Part shown: positions 42,646 through 54,006 of the stretch, piece after piece
Layout of the letters: each line of letters opens with the position of its first letter
Position numbering within the stretch: the first letter of the stretch is position 1
Source: Euglena gracilis
Taxonomy: Eukaryota; Euglenida; Euglenophyceae; Euglenales
Reading direction: 5' to 3'
DNA: 64,000 bases
NCBI GenBank assembly: GCA_039621445.1
Contig: CP154955.1
Span: forward strand, 26,281,069 to 26,345,068
The notes under the pieces: model-generated
Database searches by the model: none
What the model was told of the DNA's origin: nothing
What the model saw: the letters and a program-made list of their open reading frames with translations, nothing else
Made by a program: the position numbers and the translations under genes

Positions 42646-44565
42646 TTGAAGATCCGAACACTAATCGCTATTCAGAATACGGAAGCCACACTCAATGATA
42701 TACTTGGTTGTAGCCCGCAATGCGCGGAAATACACCGAGTACTCAAACAACGCGGATTAACCTCGTTGTTTGGAAACGCGAAAAGAGTTATGCCTAATCA
42801 CCATCCAGAGTACACTTGGTATGAATTTGATGCGGAATGGGGAAAACCCCAACCTGTCCAAACTCCCTTGGGATTACCCCTTGAGGTAGTGGAAGACATC
42901 TCGCATGTTTGTGGATCCATTCATTGTGTTTCTTCACTCCAACCCGGAAATCGGGTGCATGAATACGCGAAAAGCGTATGGAATGCTTTCAATTTTGGTC
43001 AATATCGCATTTTGGAACGATGGTTTTCCAAAATCTCGACATTGGCTGATTCTTTTGATTTGGCATTGGAAATCGATGCCTTTTCATCCAATGCACATGC
43101 CCGTTTGCCACGTCATTGGTCACAACACTCCAAAGCATTTGATAAATTTTGGGGTGATACGGTGTTATGGATGCACCCTCCCCCAAAACTTATCGAATGT
43201 GCGATTGAGAAAATTCTACGGGATGAAGCCCGTGGAGTTATTCTCATACCCATCATTTCGGAAGCGGAATGGTTCACCCAACTATCGTATGTGTGTTTTC
43301 ATTGGTGGGATTTGCCCACTAATGTACCGATTTTTAAAGATTTTTGTCGTAAAATATTACCACCCTCGCAAGAAATCATTTTTCGCGTATGTTTCTTCGA
43401 TGCATTCGGAATGTCCGAATTCGCGGTGCCGAGGAAGCTCGGTAGCCCCAGGGATACCCTGGTGGTTTCCGCAGTCATCGAGAGTGCAGGTCAGCATCCT
43501 AAGTCAGCTGAATTCTGCTCGCGGATCACCCGCGAATTTCACGGGGTGCTGGAAAATCCAGTATACGCGTGCGACATCGACCCCGCGATACGCGGTTTGT
43601 TCGGTATTTGTAAAAACGAGCTTAAGGATGGAGCCAAACCAGTGCACCGGAAATTTTTTCGTTGTTCGGGAGAACGCGAACAAGCTCTCAATGAAATGAT
43701 CGAGAAGCTTATTCAGCGCAAGTGGATCGTACCCTCGAAAAGCGAGTGGACATCCCAGGCATTTGTTGTTCCTAAACCCCCAGACCCCTCAGGTCAGAAC
43801 AAATGGAGACTGGTGCTGGATTACCGGTACCTGAACTCCCAAACAAGGGATGATCCCTTCCCGCTCCCCCTGATCGAGGATTTGATCACCAAACAATCGG
43901 AAAACCGGTTGTGGTCAATTTTCGATCTGGAGGACGGTTTTCACCAAATGCACTTGCACCCTGACTCCCAACCATACACGGCATTCGTGACATCCAAGGG
44001 TGTGTACCAACGGACGGTACTCCCCATGGGTGTTAAGAATGGCCCAGCCACGTTTCAATGCATGATACAATGGGTTCTACGCGATTTACCGTTTGCCATT
44101 GTGTACATTGATGACGTGCTGGTGGGAACACCACCACCATCCGCAAAATCGAGCGAGGATATCCTCGTCACACACTTCCACCATGTTTGCGAGGTATTAA
44201 CCGCTTTTCAAAAACATGTGCTTTTCGTGAAAGGCGCAAAAACGCAATTGTTTCGGATACTCAAAAAATTTTGCGGTCACATCCTCAGCAATGGACAGCG
44301 GAAAGCCGCTCCGAGTAAACTCGAAGCCATTAAGAAATGGACCCCTGAGGTAATCAAAACGAGTACTCACCTCAAAGGATTTTTGGGATTAGCCCAATAC
44401 TACGCGATATATATGAAGGACTTCGCGAAAATCGCGGTGCCCCTCACCAAACAGCTCAAAAACCGGGCTGTTGACAACACCAAAGTCATTTGGGATGACC
44501 AAATGCATGAGGCCCTTGAGAAAATCAAGGTTTTGCTCTTGGAGAATGTTGTCCACGAAAGCTGA
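42646..44565 (+). CDS. Reverse transcriptase of E3
   Basis: 639-residue frame; homology to the family starts near residue 340. Motifs in order: WTSQAFVVPKPPDPSGQNKW, RLVLDYRYLN, FDLEDGFHQMHLHPDSQPYT, VLPMGVKNGPATFQCMI, and the catalytic YIDD at 44104-44115 in FAIVYIDDVLVG, then LKKFCGHILSNG and HLKGFLGLAQYYAIYMKDFA. The order and the FLG-x-YYR-like motif are those of Ty3-type pol. The N-terminal 300 residues are an unassigned pol extension. An in-frame TGA at 44563-44565 separates it from RNase H. No proper ATG is required if it is made as part of a polyprotein. Confidence 0.92.
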   Translation: MKIRTLIAIQNTEATLNDILGCSPQCAEIHRVLKQRGLTSLFGNAKRVMPNHHPEYTWYEFDAEWGKPQPVQTPLGLPLEVVEDISHVCGSIHCVSSLQPGNRVHEYAKSVWNAFNFGQYRILERWFSKISTLADSFDLALEIDAFSSNAHARLPRHWSQHSKAFDKFWGDTVLWMHPPPKLIECAIEKILRDEARGVILIPIISEAEWFTQLSYVCFHWWDLPTNVPIFKDFCRKILPPSQEIIFRVCFFDAFGMSEFAVPRKLGSPRDTLVVSAVIESAGQHPKSAEFCSRITREFHGVLENPVYACDIDPAIRGLFGICKNELKDGAKPVHRKFFRCSGEREQALNEMIEKLIQRKWIVPSKSEWTSQAFVVPKPPDPSGQNKWRLVLDYRYLNSQTRDDPFPLPLIEDLITKQSENRLWSIFDLEDGFHQMHLHPDSQPYTAFVTSKGVYQRTVLPMGVKNGPATFQCMIQWVLRDLPFAIVYIDDVLVGTPPPSAKSSEDILVTHFHHVCEVLTAFQKHVLFVKGAKTQLFRILKKFCGHILSNGQRKAAPSKLEAIKKWTPEVIKTSTHLKGFLGLAQYYAIYMKDFAKIAVPLTKQLKNRAVDNTKVIWDDQMHEALEKIKVLLLENVVHES

Positions 44566-45006
44566 GACCCATACAAACCATACGTGCTGGAAGTCGACAG
44601 CAGCGATTACGCTGTTGGCGGAGTTCTTAGCCTGCATAACGCGGCGAATGAACTCCGACCTGTGGCTTTCTTCAGCAGAAAGTTACAGGGCGACGACGGA
44701 AAAGGTCAAGTCAAGTGGAGTATACGCGAGAAGGAAACCTACGCAATCGTGCTTATACTCCAGAAATGTCGCAGCTGGGTTGTCAGTAGCCTCGTCCAGA
44801 TCCTCGTCAAGACCGATCATGAGAGTCTCCAACACTGGTACACCGAGGATTTGAACAAGGCCATGTCATCGGTCGGAAGGCGATGCAGATGGCATGAGTT
44901 CTTGAGTCAATTCAACCTTGTGGTTATTTATACCCCTGGTCACAAACAAAAAGTAGCGGATCCGCTCAGTCGGGCCCCTTGGTATTACCCCGGGGAACCC
45001 GGATGA
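44566..45006 (+). CDS. RNase H domain of E3 pol
   Basis: Same frame as RT. DPYKPYVLEVDSSDYAVGGV holds the first Asp, IREKETYAIVLIL the Glu, LVKTDHESLQHWYT the next Asp, and QKVADPLSRAPW is the usual link to integrase. It degrades the RNA strand during reverse transcription. One stop at 45004-45006 (tga) after PGEPG. Confidence 0.9.
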   Translation, partial: DPYKPYVLEVDSSDYAVGGVLSLHNAANELRPVAFFSRKLQGDDGKGQVKWSIREKETYAIVLILQKCRSWVVSSLVQILVKTDHESLQHWYTEDLNKAMSSVGRRCRWHEFLSQFNLVVIYTPGHKQKVADPLSRAPWYYPGEPG

Positions 45007-45079
45007 GGGAGACACGACTTTTCATGGAAGACAGGAAGCTGACGAATACGCACGTCGAAACGACGCTGCGGATAATCTT

Positions 45080-46319
45080 TTGGATTCTTTTCCCGTTTCA
45101 CAACTATTCCTGGTCGCACCAGTGCGCGGAAGGCGCCGACGTGGAAGCACGTCCGGACCCCGGCGTATTACGTGGACGGAGTCCCCTTCCCCGCTGTTCT
45201 TTCGCGAATGGGATTATAGTCGTGATCCCGTGTACGACACCATTGTCACCAGACTTCGTAATGGTGAAGTGCTGGACAATTACACTCTTTCACCTTTACA
45301 GTTGGTTTTTCGCAATGAATCGGGTTACAAATATTGTATTCCCCAGGACCTGGTTGATGATGTGATTTTGTGCTATCACAACCATGGTCACCCTTTGCGC
45401 CCCCAAACTTCTTTCGTTGGTGGGCCGCAGGTATGGCACAACCCTGAGCGAGAAAGAACTTTACTCACGCTGTTTGCGAATAGCGCAACGGTGTCAAATT
45501 TGTCAAGCGGTAAAACCCCGCAGAGGTACCCCCCCTGGTACGATGGACTTTTTCCCCATACCCCCTGACATTTTTACATCCCTCTGCATGGATTTTCTGG
45601 AATTAGAACCGTGCAAAGGAACGGACGACAAAATTTACGATTACGTTTTTGTTGTCGTCTGCAGGCTGAGTGGGTACATTGTAACCATTCCATGCCAGAA
45701 GTCAGGGTTGACTGCCCAAAGTTTGGCAACTATATTTTTGGAGAAATGTATTTGCTTAATGGGCTTACCGAATGAAATCGTGAGTGATCAAGACCATTTG
45801 ATTTCTTCAAGGTTTTTCGCCACTTTGTGCGGTTTACTCGGAATCGAGCAACATTTTTCCATTATATACCGACCCAAAGGCAATGATAGAGCCGAGGCAG
45901 CCGTGAAATCCGTCGTGAATATGCTTCGCCTTTCACTGTCTGACTCGCGCAGCAACTGGATATCAGTTCTACCATGGTCTTTGTTTTATATCAATACCTT
46001 ACCAGGGTTGGTTTTACCACACTCCCCCTATAAATTAGTTTTTGGACGGGACCCTCCGGCTATAGGGGATGTCCCTTCGGAGAGACCCGCCCGAACGAGT
46101 GTCAGTTGCGAGACCTGGTTTGCGGAAGTAGAAAATCTACGTTCTGCAGTCCAGAAGCTCGTGACTGATATTCATGCAACTAAACGGAAGTCGTTTTTGC
46201 AGAGTTTCAAGTCACCTGTGTATAGTCCCGGTGACCGCGTGTGGGTGCGGAATAGCCGTACTCGCATGCAGTCTTCCAAGCTGGACCCCCTCTGGCTCGG
46301 CTCGGCCGTGAAATCCTAG
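45080..46319 (+). pseudogene. Integrase of E3
   Basis: Frame 45080-45568 holds the start of the zinc-binding part (LVDDVILCYHNHGHP); frame 45384-46319 the rest: RCLRIAQRCQICQAVKPRRG, the first catalytic Asp (LCMDFLE, 45591), the second (EIVSDQDHLI, 45786) and the Glu (DRAEAAVKSV, 45894). KSPVYSPGDRVWVRNSRTRM marks the C-terminal domain. One frameshift near 45400 (a deletion in ggggcccccaaac relative to E1) inactivates it. Confidence 0.9.
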
Positions 46320-46560
46320 AAAGACTAGGTACCAGCAGGCGTTACAAGGTTGCATTACCGAATGGTGTTGAGGACGTTCATACGGACGACTTCAAACCAT
46401 ACCTGTCGCCACCGGATGGGAAACCCATCCCGTGTCTGCACTTCAAACCCCGTTCCAGATTACTTGAGACGGACGACTTTGTAGTCGATAAAATTATCGA
46501 TCACAAAATCGACAAAGGTGGAAGCTGTGGAACAAGAATCATAACATTGATGTTTCCATG
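46320..46560 (+). pseudogene. Truncated chromodomain of E3 pol
   Basis: ILERLGTSRRYKVALPNGV-like integrase tail continues in another frame, then [17 protein letters not shown] (about 46463-46513) begins the chromodomain. The segment coding [19 protein letters not shown] in E1 is deleted, so the aromatic cage is lost. Confidence 0.8.
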
Positions 46561-46626
46561 ACAAGTTTTTGAGAACGCATGGGAAACCCATGTTGTTTTC
46601 TCTTCTTTTTATCATTGATTCTTATC

Positions 46627-46643
46627 ATTATTTCTTTCCGCAG
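46627..46643 (+). promoter_or_regulatory. Candidate 3' splice site before the accessory ORF (E3)
   Basis: attatttctttccgcag, conserved with E1 (20217-20199), 90 nt before ATG 46734. Confidence 0.4.
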
Positions 46644-46733
46644 ACTTTTTAGCAAATAATACTCAAGCGGTTACCGCTACCAACTCACAACCAACAACCC
46701 AACCAACCCACCGTACCAACCCCGGGCGGTATC

Positions 46734-47681
46734 ATGCTGCCCGGCGGAAGGGAGCCAGGCGGAGGACCGCCTTAACACCCCACCTCTCACCCTCAACCTG
46801 ACCAGTATGCGTACCGATACGGTACGCAGCCACCTGCACGGACTGCGGCTCAGGGAAACCCTGAGGCCAGCAGCAGTAGCAGGATGACCCAGATGCCCGC
46901 GGAAGCGCGGCCATCTCAGCCATCAGGCTCTCGTCGCCTCCCACCGTACGCGGGTGTGATGATCCACCGCACGGCGGAGACGATGAACCGGGTTATGTGT
47001 ATGAGCGCAAACCCGGCACCAGACCACCTCACCCAGGCATTGTGGGATGACCAATGCCGTAAAAGTTTGACCATCGCGAACACCCTTCCAGACCTGTGGT
47101 GTATGTGTGCCCAGGCGACGATGACCAGTTTGGTGTATTACACCGACCCGTACACGTCGGGATTCGCGGCGGACATTACCATGCGTGACCTGGGCGTGGA
47201 AGTCCCGCCACAGGTAGCACGGCAGGTACCACCAGTTGGAACTTACACCGCACACTTTCGTGCTCACTCCCCCGGATTACCCGAGGAAGAGACAAGCCCT
47301 GTCCGGAGTGAACACCCACGCGTAAAAGAAAGCATTTTTTTTATCCGCTGAGCGCGCATGCCCCGGCGGGATTATCCTGCGCAGGAGCATGTGTCTCAGT
47401 ACACCGTATCTGGGGATAACCCCCAGGAGGCGCCAATGCAACGGGATCAGTACGTGTATCCACCTCAACCCCACCCAACCATACCTGACCCTATGCCACG
47501 ACGTCCTATGGAGGGAACCCTCCCCCGACGTCTGACACTACCCGAAGCGCTCGTCCACGGGAAGCCGCGGCAGCGCCTCGTGCGGCACCAGTTCCCCCGG
47601 CACAGGATGAACCTGTTAACCCGTGGACTGGCCGGCCGTTCGAGACTGAGGACGAGCGTCAACAGTATGAATATGCTGTGA
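46734..47681 (+). pseudogene. Accessory ORF of E3, start of the protein
   Basis: From ATG 46734 (MLPGGREPGGGPP) with a nearby stop, then 46884-47351 (MTQMPAEARPSQPSGSRRLP, WCMCAQATMTSLVYYTDPYT, RDLGVEVPPQVARQVPPVGT). A stop at 47349-47351 separates the next piece in the same frame, 47358-47681 (MPRRDYPAQEHVSQYTVSGD). In E1 there is no stop at this position, so the family protein is continuous here. Confidence 0.72.
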
Positions 47682-48483
47682 CGATCCAACAACAAATCGC
47701 ACGTCGCCCCCTGTTTCCGCTGGCCAGGAATACCCTGCCCGAGCGGAAAATGACGAGAGAAGAGCGCCAGCAGTATGATGCTGCTGTGTCGGCTCTCACA
47801 GGAGTCCCAGCTCCATCACGATCAAGTCAACCAGTGCGACAGCAGGACGTTGCTGTGGCAAAAGCGCCATCAGCACGACCCACCAGCTCTGCCGCCGGCA
47901 AGCGTGACCGCGGCCCAGAAAATCTGACGCCGCAGCCGCAGCGCCGCTCGCCGAGGTCGGAAAAAGCGCCCGCGGCGATGCACGTCGACGCTGAGGAGGA
48001 AGCTCCGCCAGCGCCAGACGTGACGGCAGAACGGGCACGTCGGGAAACCTGACCACGCCCGGTCGCGCCGGTTTACTCGAATCGTGGTGACGCTGAGCAG
48101 GAATTTGCTCGAACGCCCAGCACCGAATCCGTGACTTACCCTGCGTTTACACCAGAAGACCCAGAATACTGGGATTACTAGGCGACATTCGAATGGCTGT
48201 CTAACACAAAGGGTAAGGTGAAAAGGCAAAGGCAAGGGTAAGGGGAAAGGAAAAGGCCAGGAGAAAGGTGGGAAAGCCCCACCTGGCAAAGGCGGAAAAG
48301 CCGCTTGGCCAACGCCAGGCAAGGGCGGAAAATCTGCCGGACCCCCAGCAGGCAAAGGCGGAAAAGCCGCCGAACCTTCGAAAACGAGGGACGATGACGT
48401 TGCTGTGGTATTCACCTACCTTCAGGAGATCTGGCCCAAAATCGACGAAGATCTCCGGCAGTTTACACACGCAAGCAACGTGA
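47678..48483 (+). pseudogene. Accessory ORF of E3, Pro/Arg-rich block and Gly/Lys stretch
   Basis: 47678-48052 codes MTIQQQIARRPLFPLARNTL and EERQQYDAAVSALTGVPAPS, ending early at a tga (48050-48052) where E0 has a Gly or Arg codon. The following region has further stops; the GKGGK-rich text is found in frame from about 48260. ORF 48268-48483 is mostly a shadow frame. Confidence 0.7.
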
Positions 48484-49072
48484 TCCACCGACCACCGGAT
48501 GCGGTGCTCGAAGTGGTGCAGAATCGTATGTACGATCACTGCAAAAGATTTTTCTACAGTTACGAACTTCATGCGTTTGAGGGATACCCTCATTCGGATG
48601 AAGTTGTCCTGGACCGGATGTCCGGTTTCTGGGAGCTGTGGTTCTGGTTGGGATACCCCTGCCAGATCTTCGGCATCTTCACTGACCGAAACGGTCAGAC
48701 GTATGCTGATTGTTTGGGAACATGTCCTGACGACGAAAGTTCGTAGCACAGTTGAAGGAAATCTTCAACCACATGTATTCCGTCGGAGCACTGGGAATCC
48801 AGTGGAAATATTACCCCCTGCCAGAGAAACTCCAGGTGCAGGCTGCGGTAATGTTCACGCGCAACCTCCAAATATTCTTGGACAGCATGTATGGCACGCT
48901 GTTCAAGGTGCTGGACGTCGACCTCGCGTACCCCCAGCGGTACAAACTTGCAAGGAAGTTCACATTCCGTGACTCTCTCAAACTGGAATGCGTTTTGCAA
49001 GGGAGTTCACATTGCTGAATTCGGGGGTTTCGAGAACGGGGGGACGCCATGACTGCCGAGAATGCCGTGCAG
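48405..49072 (+). pseudogene. Accessory ORF of E3, globular block (first part)
   Basis: 48405-48746 and 48752-49018 code YLQEIWPKIDEDLRQFTHAS, FFYSYELHAFEGYPHSDEVV and YYPLPEKLQVQAAVMFTRNL. A one-base change near 48745 shifts the frame. Near 48960 a partial duplication (aaggaagttcacattccg... then again gggagttcacattgctga) has occurred. The block breaks off at about 49072 at a foreign insertion. Confidence 0.75.
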
Positions 49073-49074
49073 CA

Positions 49075-50010
49075 GCTCCGACATGGAGAAAGGGGAAAAT
49101 CACAGGAAGATAGTTAGGGGGATACATGAGAGTGGTTGCTGAGGACAAGCGCGGATTGGAATTTGTGTAATCCCAGACAGCGGTGAGGGATGTGTGACAG
49201 GCAAATGAGACGGACAGTGGAAAAAGGAAGTTTTGGGGGGGAAGGGCAAGAAACCAGCAGTGCGGTTCGGCAGCAGAGGTGAGTTGGAAGATGACTTTGG
49301 AGGGATCGCAAGAAAGATTTTTGGGATTGGAATTCTGCAGAGGGAATTTGCTTGGTTGACACTGCGGGGAAGGGATGGAAGTGGAAGCCAGAGGGGTGGG
49401 AAAGAAGAGAACTGTTCAAGAGTGATTGGGTCCAGAAGAGGGAAGATGAAGAAAGTGGGCCAAGGCAGAAAAGATTGAGTGCAGGGCGTTGTTGGTACCG
49501 GGCCCAGTGATTTGAAAAGGAAATTTTTGCAGCTGGGATGACCCACTTGGGGCGTTGTATTTGAAAGATTGGAGAATGCATGGGTTGGGAGGACATGGGG
49601 AGATGAAATCACGGATCTGGCAGTCAGAACTCTGGTCTTTAAGACCCAAGGACGATGAAGATTCAAGAGTTGTAGAAGAAATTTTGGGCTGATAGAATCT
49701 TCATGTTTGAAGATCAGTTGATGAACACAATTGAAGGATGGAACAGAAGTTTTGCAGGAGAGGGGGAGTCGTGCAGAGAAGGTGTTTGATTGTGTGGGTC
49801 AAGTTCACCTGTTGTGAATTCGCCAGGAACTGAGACAGGGGTTGTACGGAGATTCGCCAAACTGCCAATGATGCGGGAAGGAAAACGGCATGAATGCGTG
49901 ATGCATGAAGTTGAACAGGTGTGGGCTTTGCCTCGGGTGGGTTCAATGCCGATGAAAGGGCTGGGGGGGAGGCCAAGGGTTCCATGGTGGGTGTTGACTT
50001 CTGGTGATGG
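49075..50010. other. Foreign insertion of about 0.94 kb in the E3 accessory ORF
   Basis: Between ctgccgagaatgccgtgcag and gagatttctcctgcatcagt the family sequence is interrupted by purine-rich DNA on the plus strand. Its minus strand has ORFs of 188 and 160 residues with Pro/Ser/Phe-rich text but no recognisable domain. No terminal repeats or clear target duplication. Origin unknown. Confidence 0.7.
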
Positions 50011-50228
50011 AGTGAGGGGAGATTTCTCCTGCATCAGTGCCGGAATCCCCAGACTGGAACCCAAGAAAGAAAGTTGCTGAAACAGCACCGGCAGAAAATA
50101 TTTCTGCCACAACAACTCTGGCACAGGGCGTGGATTACCTACGTCCTGGAGGTATACATCTATTTCCTGGAATTACGGAATCCTGCAAATCCACAGGAAG
50201 TGGATACCTTTGGGATACACCGAGGTAG
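50011..50228 (+). pseudogene. Accessory ORF of E3, globular block (continuation)
   Basis: Plus-strand text resumes as KLLKQHRQKIFLPQQLWHRA-like and WITYVLEVYIYFLE, then the inversion breakpoint follows gatacaccgaggt at about 50227. Confidence 0.75.
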
Positions 50229-52888
50229 AGTGGCTGGCCAGATGAAGTAGTTCATCCGTGGATGGTTGGCTGACACCTGCACCACATCACACCACACCTG
50301 CGGGGTATTCCCCGGGTGGAAATCAACGGGCATGTGATGCGCACATTCCGTGCGAACTGTATGGGGTCGTAATACGGCCCCAAGCCAGGCTTTCCAGGTC
50401 AAACTGTGGTTTTCGGGTGGTCATTGTGGCAGGCACCAGCGACCATTTAAGTTATGTGTGGTAAACAAACGGAAAAGTCTCTTTTCCCTGCCTGCTGCCT
50501 CCCAGACGTAATCTTAGAGTAAAGTAATCTTACCCCTTCCTCAGCAGCGAGGCATATCGCCCCACTGTCGATCTGCCACCCACGGGCCATTCCCGTGTGG
50601 CGGTTGTCGTCTAGCTTGAGCTTGGAGTACTTGAAAAATTCCTTGTACTTTTTTTGCAGGGTGGAGTATTCCTGCAGTGTCTTCTGGCCGCCTGGCACGA
50701 TTGTGCGAACTGCGCCTTCCGCAGCTTGCCAGAAGGTACCTCGAAGGTAGTTGACGCAGAGCAAACGGCACATTCGTCCCATCTCGCTCCGTGTAGTGGA
50801 AGTTGTCCTTGTAGGTCCAATTATCCACGTAACCCGGCACCTACCAAGGCACAGTTGGGGACGTATACGTCCTTTTGGAACGATTTCCGATCCACAGGGT
50901 TGCATACGTGGACGAGGGGTAATCCCAAGTCAGGTGCACTGTTATACATCTTGTGGAACACAGTGCACAGCCACCAAAAAAGGTCTTCATTTTTCAACGA
51001 CAATTCATCGCTGAAGTATTGGGCCAAAACGCGTGGCGATCTAGAATTGTAATAATTCAAGGTAACGTCAAAGGACCATCTTCATCTTTGACAGAACATT
51101 GGCTCACTCTATCGATTGAGACATTGATTTCTCCACAATTTGTGGTTGATCATCATGTACCTGTCTTTCAGGTCAGGAGTCTCAGGCTCATCCTGAGTGA
51201 CCACTTCCAGTCAATGACAATTTCGTCTTCCGTGGGTGTTTCAGCCGTGGCGGCGCGGGATTTTTCCTGACCCCTTTACTGAGGTTTCGGCTGTGAGGTT
51301 TTCCCATAGCCGGACGACGTTACATGCGTGAATCCTTGTCCCATGGTTGTTCCTCGAGAACAGGATGCGGCACTTTGGATACCAGCACCACCACCGCCGT
51401 ACGGTGGGGTCTGGTCACCAGTTTTTGGTGTTGGTTTGCAAGGTGCGGCGCCCGGATTTGATTTGGTCGTCACCTTCGGGCTTCCGGTTTCCAGAGCTTC
51501 CGAGGGCGTCTTTTGGCGTCGCGCTTGCTTGCCCAGGTGCGTGGTGACGCCTGGTCGTGCCCAGGTCGTGGTTCTTCCGCGGTGTTTTCCCGAGCTGATG
51601 GTCGCCCTACACGCTCCTTTGCGGCTTCCGTGGTTTTCCCAGGGGTAGCCGTGGGGGATGGTATGGGTGCAGGTGTGGTTGGCGCGCTTCGTGCTGATTG
51701 GGTGTGTGGCGGGGGCATGGACGTCCGGTCAACCTGTTTTTCAGGTGCCGGTGTCCGTGTACCTTGACGCTTCTGTGCTGTGGTTGTGGTTGCGCGCTGA
51801 GTTGCGGGTTCATCCCATGCCTCTACTTGTGCTGCCGGTGCTGCTACATGTTCATCCTGTACTTGCACGGCGGGTGTTTCTCCACTGCCATTGCTGTCAG
51901 TTCGCCTTCCTTCCGTGTCGCTTCGACACCGGCAGTGTCGCTGCCTTTGAAGGAGTTTCATCCTCCACCATGGCGGTAGTGTCAGGTGTTTCTTCCGCCT
52001 GCTGGGCAGATTCCGCCGCAGCTGTGGAAGAAGTGGCCACTGTACCACGTGGAGTGACAACTGCTGTCAGTGAACGCAATACACCAAGCACGCGTCTTCC
52101 CAGCGCTGTGTGCCGCTCCGGCCCTTCAGCCGAAGTCGTCTCATCCGCTGGCTCCTCCGTGGACGGGGTTTCCCCGGAAACAGGGAGCTTGAGGCGTAAT
52201 ACCTCAGCCGTTTTGTTGTACCGTATCTCCTGACGGCTTTTCTCGTGGAGGGGTCGGCACACCTGGCGTCCTCAGTGAAGTGGGTGGAGTTGGTACACGT
52301 GCCCTCTCACCTGTCAGTGATTCTGGGCGCTGGGCAGTTTCCGCCACCGTGTCCAGCATCACGACAGACGGGCTACAGGTTTCCCGTGGGAGTTTTGCTG
52401 GCAGGTGTTCATCCTGGGCCATTGGAGCTGTTTCCTCTTCCTCCTCCGCTTCCGGAGGGGATTCGTTTGTGTGTAACTGTGCTGCAGAACGCGAGTCATT
52501 CTCGCTTCTGTAGCACTCCCGTGCGTCTGACAAGCGGTAAAAGTCAATGCTTTCACTCCTGTCAAAGTTGAGGTATGGCGGTGGCCATGACGGTCTTACC
52601 CAGCTTCTGGGTAAAGGCTCTGGCTCGCCCTCGTCGGTGATGCAGAGGTCTTCCCACTGCGCCCGACAGTTTTCAGCCATGCTGTATTCGTCTGTATATT
52701 CCAGGTAGGCAGGCAACGTCAGAGCATAACGAGGGTGGCTTACCTCATGTGCCACCAAAAAGGTTCGAAATACTCATAGTTCAGGATAGTCCCGAGCTGG
52801 GTTTCGATGTGCTCCTGGAGGACTAAATGGGCTTCCTGCCAGTCCGGCTGCAGGTTCATCCTGCGTCGGTCTGGCTCATTCGGTCTGG
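50229..52888 (-). pseudogene. Inverted 2.66-kb segment of the E3 accessory ORF
   Basis: On the minus strand it codes, from 52888 down, RRMNLQPDWQEAHLVLQEHI, RYALTLPAYLEYTDEYSMAE, the Pro/Glu linker (52758-51470), the Cys/His module (51060-50447: LCTVFHKMYNSAPDLGLPLV, with one CxxC changed to CxxF) and MTWKAWLGAVLRPHTVRTEC (50402 on). Joined flanks show that exactly this piece was flipped: plus-strand text stops at the point before it and resumes at the point after it. Many stops and frameshifts; old. Confidence 0.85.
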
Positions 52889-53151
52889 CCTTGCTCAGAA
52901 AATACTGGGAGCAGCTGCAGTGGTTCGTTGCGGAAAGAGCGAGTGTAACGAAGCACGCAGTCACCTACGGATGGGTTCAGGACTGGATGAAACCTGACTT
53001 CGTATACGAATCGCCAGAAACCTGGCTCGCGGACAGGCCACCACCACAGCTATTCCAAATGGTCCTGGTGGAAGACCCCCTGGACTACCGCCATGATAAC
53101 TTGCGGTTGGAAAGGATACAACGTCGAAACGGCATGACCAGCTCCATGTAA
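52889..53151 (+). pseudogene. Accessory ORF of E3, C-terminus
   Basis: Plus-strand ending: LRKYWEQLQWFVAERASVTK, HAVTYGWVQDWMKPDF, ESPETWLADRPPP, DYRHDNLRLERI. It overruns the family stop by about ten residues because that stop is altered. Confidence 0.8.
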
Positions 53152-53994
53152 GGTCAGCGCCTTAATAGAGCCTGGATACCCCTGGAGAATCATACACTGG
53201 TAGTGGAAACCGCCAAACAGCCCTGGGATGAACCCGGGTCTGTCACCACACACGTGCTCTGGATGGAAGATCCAAGAGCCCCCCAAACCGTCACCACAAC
53301 TTGCCGTGCGGACGAAACCGTCTACAGGAGGTAAGCGCCTCTTATCACGTCGTGAACGAGCTGCTGCTGTGAACACCTTGGCAGCAGAGAAACCTGGCAA
53401 GCCTCTAAGCGACACACAGCTCACAGCGCGCACGCCGTAATAATAGTCCAAATTGTGACTTTTCGGCCATAGGGCCCCTTAAGGCTGCCAGACAGTAAAA
53501 TTTATGTTTTGGCCAAAGCCACCCCCCCCCCCCTATTTTCCCCCCACCCCCACAAAGCTGTCGCCGGCAGTCGGTTCTGTAAGTTGGCTTTTGTGTGCTA
53601 CTGCGGATATGACCGCCCAGGTGCCCTATCAGGGTATGACCAGGATAGGAGCCTGCCCCGACATTCCACACCTCTCCCCTCGGGTTTTCAGTGAATACGC
53701 TTGACCAACCCCGCGAGCCTTTGGCACACCCAAACTGGGGGGATAGGATACTTTGACAGGAAACCTGCCAGCCCCCTTTCCCACAGTGGGCTCGTTCACA
53801 CCCCACCTAAGCCGAAACGGCTAATGGATAACCGCGAAAAGCGGCTAACCTTTTGCGCCTTTTTAGGCTTTGGGTGGATGCCACTGTGAGGAAAGGAAAG
53901 ACACCGAATGGAGTAGTGAACCCCACCAGGGAAGGGTCAGATATCCTGACTGGACCTGGGAATCCCTGGTCCATGAGGGAAATAGGACGTAGCC
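53152..53994 (+). other. 3' untranslated region of E3
   Basis: Aligns with the 3' UTRs of E1 and E4, including agccg-aaa-cggct (about 53811) and ccgcg-aaa-agcgg. No conserved ORF. Confidence 0.72.
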
Positions 53995-54006
53995 CTGGGA
54001 GGGGGA
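53995..54006 (+). promoter_or_regulatory. Polypurine tract of E3
   Basis: ctgggaggggga before the LTR start, same as in the relatives. Confidence 0.82.

Noticed and set aside
41874-42698. Minus-strand and alternative-frame ORFs across protease and RT
   Set aside because: Apart from the protease C-half in frame 41874-42698, they are shadows with no conserved text in other copies.
49100-49666. 188-residue minus-strand ORF in the E3 insertion as a host gene
   Set aside because: Pro/Ser/Phe-rich text from a purine-biased region with three overlapping open frames; no domain.
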